Below, piece by piece: positions 10,641 to 20,800 of a DNA stretch of 64,000 nt. The notes beneath the pieces were generated by a model. That model was given only the letters and a program-made list of their open reading frames with translations, made no database searches and was not told where the DNA came from. Position numbers and translations under genes: made by a program. This DNA is from Nannobrachium achirus (taxonomy: Eukaryota; Chordata; Actinopteri; Myctophiformes; Myctophidae): assembly GCA_963921795.1 (NCBI GenBank), contig OY997640.1:55015310-55079309 (forward strand), given 5' to 3'. How positions within the stretch are numbered: the stretch's first letter is position 1; each line of letters begins with the position of its first letter.

Positions 10641-11037
10641 ACAATGTCTTTCTCATAATCTCTATGTCTTCTACCTGCCTTCTGGTAATCACAAACTGCA
10701 AGGTGTGTTAGCAAATTCATTAATGTCACTCCAAGTATTTTGTCATACTCACCAACCATGCTAATAATGTCATTGTTGCAGAGGGATGTTGGCTGGATGT
10801 TTAAGAATAGATCATCAACATGGCTGCTTCTATAACTATAATCGGTCAGAGAGAAAATTATCTATCAATCAAAGGGAGGAGAAAATTGTGTCCCCATCAC
10901 GATCAACAGTAGGCTACAGTACAGCAGCTGGTACTGTAGGTGATATACATATTCAGAAGTTCTTAGACTTTAGTTGCCAGTGCTCATAATGGAGGAGGGA
11001 TTGGATTACATTCTTTTCTGACTTGTTGACATATAGA

Positions 11038-11470
11038 CAGTGGTGGAAAAATGACTCGATCAACCCTAGTACTTGAGTCAAAGTATACTCCTGGTCAAAT
11101 ATTACTGAATGAAAGTTGCTCTGTCAAATTTGTACTGGATGCATCTTCTTTTAAAAATACCTTAGTATTCAAAAGTACAAATTACAGAGAATATTTTCTT
11201 TTTAATATCAATATATTTCTGTATTGAAATTTCAATATGTTCAAAAACAATATTTTCAAGAAAAGTAAATAATTATGAAAATGATTGATTGTGAGCTGAT
11301 TTACAAGCTGTTGCATTATGACACATTGTGAGCTTGTAGATTGAGTTAAAAGTACTTTGTTCTTAGGCCTAAGTATACAATACTTCTTCTTCTTTCGTGT
11401 ATCATCGTCTTTGATGATTGGTTGACGACACTCAAGTGAATGCACTTTGTTACTGTACATCACTAGTAGG
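11038..11470. mobile_element. hAT-type non-autonomous element with degraded hairpin copy 2
   Basis: The left end is CAGTGGTGGAAAAATGACTC; the right end is near TTACTGTACATCACTAG. This matches the widespread fish CAGTGGTGG element that carries AAAGTACT-type inner repeats. The exact right border and duplication could not be fixed. Confidence 0.55.
11298..11342. repeat. Hairpin micro-element, copy 2 (degraded)
   Basis: The left arm GATTTACAAGCT faces AGCTTGTAGATT, with the right arm preceded by CACATTGTG. The outer AATAGC blocks are lost. It lies inside the element 11038-11470. Confidence 0.5.
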
Positions 11471-11797
11471 TGGCTATGGTGTGTTCACATGTGAGACGTG
11501 TAGGCTACTGACGTTATACAGACGTCAAAGAAAGATGGAAATTTGAAGAAGCAATAAAAATGATTATCCAGATAGTAGAACGACAAATAGCAAAAGACCT
11601 GTGCATGTGACACAGGGTGTCTCCAGTGCAGTGTGCCATTGTGAGAAGAACCTCAAAAGAAAAACTGTGACAATTCTGGAAAGAAGTGAGAACATGTTCC
11701 CTCACTTTTTAGGCAAACAGCGATTGTTGAGGTTAGAGTTAGAGCTTAGAGAATAGAGAATTCACGTGGTCTGTAGTGGTAGTCAGTCGAAAGCAGT

Positions 11798-11897
<100 letters not shown>

Positions 11898-12656
11898 CAT
11901 GTGCAAACTTCATGACTTCCTCCTGTCTCTTCCGGTCAGGTCTTCATTTTCTTTTTAAACTATCTACATTAAGACACATTTACTACTTTAATACTGTCCT
12001 TTTAGTGATAAGAAAGAGGTGGATTTAGGAATTTGCGACATGTAGACTGATCCGATCCAGATTAAAAATGAAGTAAGTCAAAAACAAGTGCATGTGATGT
12101 GTTGTGGATTGTTTACAGAGTGCATGTGATTTGCATGCTGCCTCTGGTATGTGCCACCGTATAGTCAAATGTGAAAATCTGTCAATACATATGTGTGACA
12201 TACAGTATGTAGGCCTACACGCAATTAGTTTCCTCTCTAACACTATTTACCCTGGTATAGTACTACTTTCTACAATAAATGAGTGAAGAACGGTCCCTAC
12301 AGACCTATTATCTTACTGACACACTGAGGCATTGAGAAGCATCTGTCTCAGCCTTAAAACTGAGAAGGGATAGGAAAACCTAATGTCAATGTCTAAACAG
12401 CACTAAAATATTATTGTATTTCTAAAGTAAACGCATTGACTCTTTTTTTATTGTCACGCAGTGCAGAAGAAATGACAAATGTACAGGTGAGTGAGGAGTA
12501 TTATTGATGGATCCAGAGGAAATTATTGAGTATTGCGTCATTTCTTTTACGCACATCCTCTCCATCTAAACCTTTCCCAATCAATCAAAGCCTGTATAGT
12601 GAAAATTGTTATCAGTGGTTGCTTTTAGGAAGCATTACTCACACCAACGTTGGGAG

Positions 12657-12664
12657 TATAAAAG
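12657..12664 (+). promoter_or_regulatory. gast: TATA box of the gastrin gene
   Basis: TATAAAAG. With usual spacing, transcription starts near 12690 and the first exon is the non-coding stretch ending at the donor ACA|GTAAGT (12754). Confidence 0.7.
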
Positions 12665-12689
12665 AGACAATGCTCTCAACATGCACCAG

Positions 12690-12753
12690 AACCATTTCAC
12701 TTCTCTGACTCGACCTTGTAGAGATTGAACTCTTCCTTCAAAAGGGCACTACA
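12690..12753 (+). other. gast: Gastrin non-coding exon 1 (predicted)
   Basis: Lies between the TATA box and a consensus donor GTAAGT at 12754. It has no ATG-led coding frame that continues into exon 2. The 5' limit is inferred from TATA spacing only. Confidence 0.55.
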
Positions 12754-12938
12754 GTAAGTATATCATTTTGTCATACAAGAAGATTTTAGTGAAACATTCA
12801 TGCTTTTGTTGTGCTATTCAGTTATTTGCTTGGTTAAACATTATTTCGACAACAATTCTAACACTACAGGCATATCGATACAGTATGAATTACTATATCT
12901 TATATTTCCCCCAATCTTACTTTCCCTCTTATACAGAT

Positions 12939-13209
12939 ATGGCAATGAAAGTAATTCTTCTTCTTGCGCTTGCGGCTACGCTGCTTCTATCCGGAGAGGC
13001 ACTGCCAGCATCCTCCTCTTTAAATGGAGGCATTAAAGAAAGCAGGTTCTTGCCACCACAACACCTGGCCAGACAGCAGCCGTTCAGGCGGGAGGAGCCC
13101 GGGGCAGTCCAGACGCGCCCAGTCCGGGCACCTGTCTCGCACCGGCTGGCACAGCTATCTGAGGACGAGCGTGAGGTCATGACCAAACAAATCATGAACG
13201 GCATCTCAG
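12939..13209 (+). CDS. gast: Gastrin coding exon 1 (signal peptide and pro-region)
   Basis: Acceptor TATACAG at 12931-12936, donor CTCAG|GTATGC. It encodes 90 codons plus one base. ATG at 12939 is taken as the start; an in-frame ATG two codons later would shorten the signal peptide by two residues. Confidence 0.87.
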
Positions 13210-13502
13210 GTATGCGGTCATCCTTTGTGAATGCGGGTGTAAACATTTGAGAATGTTTTGTAAGCATCTTGATCTTTGTGAGTTATATTTTATTCATGAA
13301 TTTATTGCGTGCATGGTGTGTTGATCGACTGTCGGAGTGCATCGTGAGGAAAATGACATTTGAGACCCTTTTCAATGTGTTTTGAATTCTTCTGTTTGGT
13401 TTATGTAGGCATGTTGTGTTCGCAGAGATAATGAACTCTGACTGCATGGCTGATCAGGACTACAGGGGCTGGGTGGACTGGGGACGCCGGAGCACCGAGT
13501 GA
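12939..13502 (+). CDS. gast: Preprogastrin (CCK/gastrin family peptide hormone)
   Basis: Coding exons 12939-13209 and 13426-13502 join in phase 1 to 115 residues plus stop. The signal peptide MAMKVILLLALAATLLLSG is followed by a pro-region ending LSEDEREVMTKQIMNGIS. The second exon gives EIMNSDCMADQ, then DYRGWVDW-G-RR-STE. Asp-Tyr (sulfation site), Trp, Asp, the amidating Gly and the Arg-Arg cleavage site define the CCK/gastrin family. Its place next to hap1 and a keratin gene marks it as gastrin rather than CCK. Gastrin is secreted by gut endocrine cells and drives acid secretion through CCK2-type receptors (family knowledge). Odd: the last residue of the active core is Trp (TGG, 13479-13481) where Phe is expected, and Val replaces Met two residues earlier. 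The poly(A) signal is 77 bp after the stop. The gene is convergent with hap1. Confidence 0.87.
13426..13502 (+). CDS. gast: Gastrin coding exon 2 (bioactive peptide)
   Basis: Acceptor TTCGCAG|AGATAATG, in phase 1 with the previous exon. It encodes the hormone core and stops at TGA 13500-13502. Confidence 0.87.
13458..13481 (+). other. gast: Predicted gastrin octapeptide region
   Basis: Encodes DYRGWVDW directly before Gly-Arg-Arg. The Gly would be converted to a C-terminal amide after dibasic cleavage. The final Trp departs from the WMDF-amide core. Confidence 0.75.
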
Positions 13503-13578
13503 CATCTGATAAGAGATCAACGTCTCAGACGGAATGCATTCTTTGTCTGCTGTCAAACTCTTGTGTGTTTTGCTTCCA

Positions 13579-13584
13579 AATAAA
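13579..13584 (+). terminator. gast: Gastrin polyadenylation signal
   Basis: AATAAA, 77 bp beyond the stop codon and just before a T-rich stretch. Confidence 0.75.
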
Positions 13585-13589
13585 CATTT

Positions 13590-14990
13590 CACATTTTTAA
13601 CACTTAAGTCTAGTTTAATTTCTGCTTATAGACCATAGTGTGTGATCCACACACACAGAATAGACCAATAAGTGATCCAAACATACAAAATGTGTACTGG
13701 GTGGAGATGCATGGTACAAGGTTTAATTCACAGGTGGTACAATTTATATACACATTCACACACAAATATACAACTGTGAATCTAGTATACAGTTCAGCAC
13801 ACAGGAGTCCATTTTGTCCATCTGAGAAACAGCAGTTTGGTTGATTATCATCTCAATACAAATCATGATAATCTGCACCTTTATTCCCTTTTTATTCCAT
13901 AGTATCCTATGCCTTTTTTGCCCTACTGTTGATTGTCCAAAAAGCACCTAGTGTCAAAGCATGCAGTTTTAAATAATTAGGACCTCTAATTTCTTAATAA
14001 CTATTCGCTCATATTTACATGACGTCTATCTCCCACTCAGACTGTGAGAACCGACCTTGAACGCCTGTCCCAATTGTGATTTAATTTCAGAGAGTGTAAG
14101 TGTGTATATTTGCTATAGCGAATCCAAGTCTATGTTGTTGATAAAGCAAGTATCAGATGACTACCTGAATTGTTCTGGTGAGGTTTGTGTTTGCGAGGAC
14201 TGAAAAATACAGTAAAGATGTACAGTACTGTACTGGGTATACGTGTAGTGCAACGGCTTCCAGGCTGCAGTGTCCTCAAGGTTACTCAGTCAGATAAATC
14301 ATGCAGCCCTACAAAGACAAACAGCAGTAGCATACTTTTTTGTTTTAGCTTAGTTTGTCTTAAATGTCAAACACCATGACAAGGCTTCAAATGTCAGAGA
14401 AAGAAAAGCTGCCAATATGGTATCTAGTGCCCACGTTTGAGTCGAAATTGCACAGTAAAATCCTTGTGTATGGACCCTTCCAGGTCCATTTGGTTAATAC
14501 ACTGAGGGTTCAAATAACCCCGGATTTTACTGTGCACTATTAGTGGGAGTCTGTGGGACAGAGGATTGACATTGAAGTCATTCTACTCAGGTTAACTATT
14601 CACATGGTTTCTGTTCTTTGACTTTGCAGGGCAGTATTGCTGTATTCAGTGTTGTGTGATCTCTGCCACTTTGGGCAAGGTGTATGTTTAAGTGCTTGGT
14701 GGGACCTTATGTGCAATACAGTATTATTATGTGTACATAAAAAGTGTCCTTAAGCAAAAAACACAGACTTGCTACTGGCTCACTCATTATAATAAGATCC
14801 TTGGCTAAATAAAAAATGTAAATGGACACAGATTTACAGTATGTACAATGTACTTCATTCACTGTAGCAGCTCATAAGCAGAAAACAGGGTGAATCTCAG
14901 TGCATTTCAAAGCATGTGTTCAGAGTGACAGCATCAGCAGTTGTTTTGGTTCATGTAAAATGACAATAATTTAGCACAACAGTAGTCTAA
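13590..14990. other. Gastrin-hap1 spacer without a recognised gene
   Basis: No coding frame or RNA gene is recognised. Around 14450-14535 the motif CACAGTAAAATCC recurs inverted as GGATTTTACTGTGCA, suggesting a small inverted-repeat element of about 85 bp. Confidence 0.5.
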
Positions 14991-14992
14991 TG

Positions 14993-15458
14993 CAGGGGTC
15001 TTCAACGTTTTCAGGCCAGGGACCCCTTAGTTGAGAGAGAGAGACGACCTGTTCATAGATTCCATATACTGTAGTTTCATTGTTTGACAGCACAATCATC
15101 AGTGTATTTTGGATTCATGTCAATTTGGGTTTTCAGATATTTTACCACTTGAACCGTCAATACTTAATAAACTTGACCTTTCACTCTGTACTTAGTCTGC
15201 TCTTTTTCCCCTCTACACCAAAGCTCTTTGCCGAAAATAGCAGATCTACAAGCTCGTGAGCTTGTAGATCTGCTATTTTTGGCTAAAGTTCTCAGAATAT
15301 GGACGCTAGGGTTCAAGTGGTTAATATAAAAAAGGAGAAAAAAAGGTTTCTATAAAAAAGGAGAAAAAAAGGTTTCTATCACACAAAGATTTGGAGGACC
15401 CCCTGTAGTGACTCTGAGGACCCCCTAGGGGTCCCGGACCCCCTGTTGAAGACCCCTG
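14993..15458. mobile_element. hAT-type non-autonomous element carrying hairpin copy 3
   Basis: The ends CAGGGGTCTTCAACG and CGTTGAAGACCCCTG-like pair up, with perfect 8-bp target duplications GTCTAATG at 14985-14992 and 15459-15466. Related ends occur at 4715-4770, 6580-6650 and 50928-50965. Confidence 0.85.
15234..15279. repeat. Hairpin micro-element, copy 3 (perfect palindrome)
   Basis: Perfect 22-bp arms starting AAAATAGCAGATCTACAAGC around a 2-base centre. Host-specific flanks (CTTTGCCG / GGCTAAAG) also nearly pair. Confidence 0.85.
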
Positions 15459-15789
15459 GTCTAATGGATTTTGCTTCAAATTACAACTTTGTTACACACA
15501 AAGCAATGATACCGTGATTACAGTTTTCTTTTTCTTTTTTTACAAACCAACATTATTGAGGAGCACTTTTCCCTTTAATACAGTGTGAAAATACAGGCCA
15601 CAAAACATAGTTTCTGTTGCGCTTATAAAAGGTAGATAATAACGTGTTGCAGACTCTCTGGTACACATGGTGAGGTGACAGTCCTGAGATGGAGGACACA
15701 CACACACACACAGACACACATCATGGCATTCCATCTACTGTACAACAACTCCGTAGAAAAGAGCAGAACTGTACACACAACTGAAAAGT

Positions 15790-15857
15790 ATGGCTCGAGG
15801 TATGGATCTCTTCCGTTTCCATTATGGCTCGAGGTATGGATCTCTTCCGTTTCCATT
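15790..15857. repeat. 34-bp tandem duplication in the hap1 3' region
   Basis: Two identical units containing GGCTCGAGGTATGGATC follow each other directly. They lie 115-182 bp downstream of the hap1 stop, probably in its 3' UTR. Confidence 0.8.
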
Positions 15858-15971
15858 ATGCCGCCACTGAGGGTTTGGACCCTCTCACTGAAAATGCTCA
15901 AAATGGCGATTATACGTGGCAGCTAGCGTTGCTAGCTTGAGTCATGGAGACTGGGGAGGGAGGGGTCTGTG

Positions 15972-16449
15972 TCATGGGGGTGGGTGGGGGCTGACCACCT
16001 CCCTCTCCCCCCCACTGGTGCCCACTGTCCCCCAGGCCACCACTTGGTGGAGGCCCAGGCGCTGGAGCTTCTCCACCAGATTGAAGCTGAAAACGCTTGT
16101 TGTCCTCATTTGGTCTTCCTCGTCCTTTGAGGGCATCGACCATATGCCTTTTCCCGTCACTGTGGGGTGGGTCATGTTTGTGTGGTGGAAAGTGGAGGGG
16201 TGTAGTGGCTGCTGCTGCTGCTGCTGGTGATGGTGGTGATGGTGGTGGTGGTGATGGTGGTGGTGGCAGGTGGAAGCAGAGATGCCCTGTTCACGCAGAA
16301 GCTCCAGGAGTCCCAGGGAGGATGTGGTGGAGGTGGAGGTGGGCCGTCCTGGGTAGGGGTCAAAGGGCAGGCCAAAGGGCTGCTGGGAGCCAGAAGAGGT
16401 GGTCACATGCTCAGTGTTCCCACAAGTTGATAGGCTGACAGCGGGAAGG
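15972..16449 (-). CDS. hap1: hap1 terminal exon with poly-His/poly-Gln run
   Basis: 478 bp, ending at TGA 15974-15972. Encodes a Ser/Thr-rich lead, SSLGLLELLREQGISAS (TRAK: TSLGLVWLLKERGISA), 13 His plus 6 Gln, then VFSFNLVEKLQRLGLHQVV (TRAK: NLNLVDKVRRFGVAKVV). The His codons are mixed CAC/CAT. Confidence 0.88.
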
Positions 16450-17773
16450 CTGCGGAGTGAGGAGAGGCAATGAAAAGAATGATGGACTGCTTAAAAGGGA
16501 TCTGAATCTTTTCATTTCATCAGACCACAAAAATGAGGACAGGCAATCAGTCGAATAAGTAATTCTGGTTAGTTCAGTTCATTGGCAGTCAGTATGGTTG
16601 CTGTACGTGAGGATAAACATGATGTTAGTGGGACTGGTGTTGGTCATGCTGCATACCTAGAAAAGGCAAAGATGTCAGAACAAGATCTGTTAATGTTTAT
16701 AATCCAAGAACAATGCTCAACAATCAATGGTCGGCAAAGAAAAGTGTAGTACTGTCGTGTCTTCGATGATATTGTTAGTCGGGGTGTGGTTTAGGTAAAG
16801 GAAGGTAAGGGTGGATCAACACAAGGGATTTCGTTTTTTAACATAAGGCAAACCTTATGCAAATGCTCCAAACATAATTATCATTATTTTGTCAAAATAT
16901 AATAAAGGATGATTTTGAGGAAAAAAAAGCGTGTTAAAAAAAGCGTGTTAAAAAAAACAGCATTGGTGCTTCTGTCATTCAATAAATCTGCTTGCATGCC
17001 TCTACCCTTTAGAAGACTTGTATCCACAGCTCTTACTTTGCCTAGAAGGCTTCTGTCAGAGCTGGTGTAAGACCTTCGACCATCGCTTCCTACCAAAGAG
17101 ATAAGACAAGCTGGTAAGAAGAGAGAAAGAGAGAGCAATAGAGACCTGTGGAGAGGAAATCTGTGTACCCAGCCTGTACTGCACTGAACTATATGAAAAT
17201 AACACTGCAAAACAAAAGCTCAGTGTTATAATCATAGATAAAGTGTATTGTACTTGGTTCACTGTACATGCGTATGTATAAATACATAATGTGTATGTAA
17301 CATCAATACACACACTCAAGTATACCAAACTACATGCACTACTAGCAAACACATGCAAGTTCCTTCCATTGTAGTAATAGGCTGTTGTGATGCGCTATGA
17401 GACAACAGGTGAACTACCAAGGCACTCCGCTCAGTTGCTCGGTTAAAACGCCTTCATTATTAAATCATGGCTTTCAGTTAAAAAAACGATGATTGGATCC
17501 CGATGAAGGCTCTTGAGCCGAAATGCGTTGGTCGTTTTTGAACTTTGCCTAGCTGAAAGCTAGCCATGATTTAATAATAAAGACTTTTTAACTCAACCGA
17601 GTAAGCTATATGGAACCCTCTCCAATGAGAGGGTTTTCTCCGCTTTTCTACATGCACCACTAATAGGAAAATGTGCTCCTCAGCGCAAAGGTCTCTGGCA
17701 GGCCAGGTACTAGAGGTCAATCTTAGCTAATCAGGACGTAATATGAAAATTCGGACAGATCCGTATTGACCAC

Positions 17774-17850
<77 letters not shown>

Positions 17851-20800
17851 TGTTTTTGCAAAAGTCGACCGCCTGGTGGCGCTATAACAGGAAAATGAGA
17901 AAAGGGTGGCATTTCGGTGTGTGTGAGTGTGTGTTTATTTGTCCTTACCTAGAGGAGAGAGAGGGGATGAGGAGGGATGGTTGGAGGACTTGGCAGGTGG
18001 TGACAGTGTGTGTATGAGCGGTCTGGGGGAGGTTGGGACCAGATGGACTGACTGATGGCCAGGGTCATGGAGGGGAGAGGGCACACACAAGACAACACAA
18101 GATGGGTGAGAGATGGGTGAGTTGTATAATGTAATGTAAAATGGTAATGCTGGGGAAATGTACACAGGTGGTGAGGTTTGCCAGTGGTTTATACCAGTTA
18201 CAGGTCCGTTAGATTGTGTGACATTGTGTATGCATGTACTGCATGTACTGTATGTACTGCGTGCGCATGTGCCTGCCCTAATTCTGGTGGTCTTACCCAT
18301 GCTGCGTTTGTGCGCTGCAGGAAACTGTACTAGGTCAGGTTCATCCTCCTCCAGGTCGTTGAGGCTGTAGACATGCTGCATGTCTGTCTCCAACTCCCTG
18401 AAGTCTTTGGTGAGGACCCCTGGCCGGGGCTGCAGGATCCCCCCCAGGTTGGGCTTAGCAAGCTGCTGCCACTGGTGCAGAGTTACTGAGCCTAGAGAAA
18501 GAGAAAGAGACAGAGAGACATAGACATAGAGATAAGAGCCAGAGACAGAGAGACATAGACATAGAGATAAGAGACAGAGACAGAGAGAGATGATGATGAG
18601 TGATAGGAAGAGATCTGCTCTCTTAAATCTAACAGTGAAGTAGGCATGTGATGCTTCATTGATCATGTCCCTACGACCTCAACTGTGTCATCATTTCCGC
18701 TTATGTTTTGTTTATCATTTGTAACCACAGAACACAGTATGTTCTCTATGCTATGCTAAGATATCCAGTTATTATAATTTTTTTAGATTTATCCCTATAA
18801 CTATTATTTCATTATATTACCCAATTCTTTTTAATCCACACTGTTGAGGAAGCTCAATGAGACCATTCCACTCCCTGCACTGTTGCTAACAGCTGCATTG
18901 CCGGTGACAATAAACAATAAACCTCCTGGAACATACAGTATAGTAGTATGTATACTAGGGCATTCACGAATAGTGATCTTTAGTATTCGAATTATTCAAC
19001 CTCAAAGTATTCTAATAGTCGATTATTCGACTAAAAATAGCCGATCTACATGCTCACAATGTGAGCATGTAGATCTGCTATTTTCACAATATTTATCTGT
19101 GGAACCCGAGTCACATTAAATGTAATACCTACAATTCCAAGTGCTTGTCAGGGTGGGGGTCCCCAGTTGAAATATGTTTATTTTGGGGGTCGCGGCCTAA
19201 AAAGGTTTGAGAACCCCTGGTATACTATAGAGCATTAACAAATTCATCCACCAGGGGCATTGACAACTCATTCTTATGACTTCCTATCTAGCCAAGCTTT
19301 ATAAACTATATCTTTTTTAAAGAGAAAACAATAAAAAAAAAATGAAAATAAGCGAATATTCGACTTCGGTGAACAACGTCGAATAGTTTGGTGAATGCCC
19401 TAATGTATACCAGCTCACCTTCCAAGGGTTTGACGATCTGTAGGCGGTCAGGTAGGTAGGAGCGAGAGGACGAGGAGCCGCCGTTCGAGCTGCTGCCGTT
19501 TGAGTAGTTGGTTCCCGTAGACGAGGAGGCCGCCGAACCCACGCTGTCGTTGCCGGGCGTCAGGAAGCCGCTGGAGCCTTCTCCCTCCCGGCCTCCTCGG
19601 CCATCTCTCTCCCCTCCCTCCTCTTCCTCGCAGTGCCTCGCCAGGGCCCAGAGTTTCCGCTCGCGCTCCACGTCGAAGAAGGGCCTTTCGGAGGAGTGGT
19701 TCTCCTGCCGCGCCGACAGGCACTGTAGCGCCGCCTCCAGATCGCGGCCTCCCGGCGTACCGGGCTGACCCAGGCGCTTCGGACCGCTCACACTGAGAGA
19801 GAGGAATGGAGAAAGAGATGGAGATGAGGACAAATACGGTACAGCTTATGAACCCAAACTCAAAATACAAATATTAAAAGTGCAAATGTTGAGGGCTTAT
19901 CTTTTATTACATTTAAATGTAATGCCTGAGCTGTTAAGATACACAGGAAAGACCAGACAGAGGGAGAGGTGTCTGTCAAGAAAGATATCGTCCCTGTCCG
20001 GCGATCTACTGTCCCTGTCCAATTCACTATTTTAGATCTTTTTATAAATGATAAATACAAAACTAACGGTTTTGGAGGTTTCCAACCGACAATGACGATA
20101 TGGATGGAACGTGCATGTCCAGACTCACTCGTTGCTGTCCTCTCTGTGGCTGTGGTGGGAGAAGAGTCGGTCCTCCAGGTTAAGGCTGGCGTTGTCCGAG
20201 CCGTAGTAGCTGGTGCGGGGAGTGCTGTTTCGACTGGAACGGGTTGACACCGGGCTGGACCCTGGTAGAGCTGGAGAGTTGCACTGAGACCGTAGCCTGT
20301 TCACCACCTTCACCGTCTCAAACACGCGCCACGGGTGGTTCCTGTGGGGAGGGACGGGACCGCAGATGACCATGACATCACTTACTAATGTGTGTTTGTT
20401 CCAGCGCAAGAAATAACCTTTGGTCTTAGGGTCAGATTGTCTGAGATGCAACGCAACCACATTTTCACCTCAAAGACCAGTGTACATTAAGTGAGTGATA
20501 ATGTTCAACTCTAAAGAGTTAAAAAGAAAAAATCCAAACTAATCCTCTAAGTCTAAGCGCTCGTATCCTATTATCCAAAGTGTAAAAACAAGACGTGTTA
20601 TTATATTTAACTTTATAAATTTGGTGTTAAAAACAACTAATATATTTATGGCGATATTATCATTTTATATTAGTTTTAATATATCTAATATGTTTCGTGT
20701 TAAATATGGTAGCTAAATATAATAGATATCCATTTTATACGTTTATAAAATACCTGCTGTGTTGTTAAATAAAATAAATTGACTTGTGAGATCAAAAATG

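Noticed and set aside
12929-13267. Minus-strand frame over gastrin exon 2
   Set aside because: Antisense of the gastrin coding exon, without family similarity.
15916-16438. Plus-strand frames across the hap1 terminal exon
   Set aside because: Antisense shadows of the hap1 coding strand, which has family similarity and consistent splice phase.
17935-18666. Continuous minus-strand frame covering two hap1 exons
   Set aside because: It includes intron sequence. Splice sites at 18297 and 18051 with family similarity support two separate exons, the second in a different frame.
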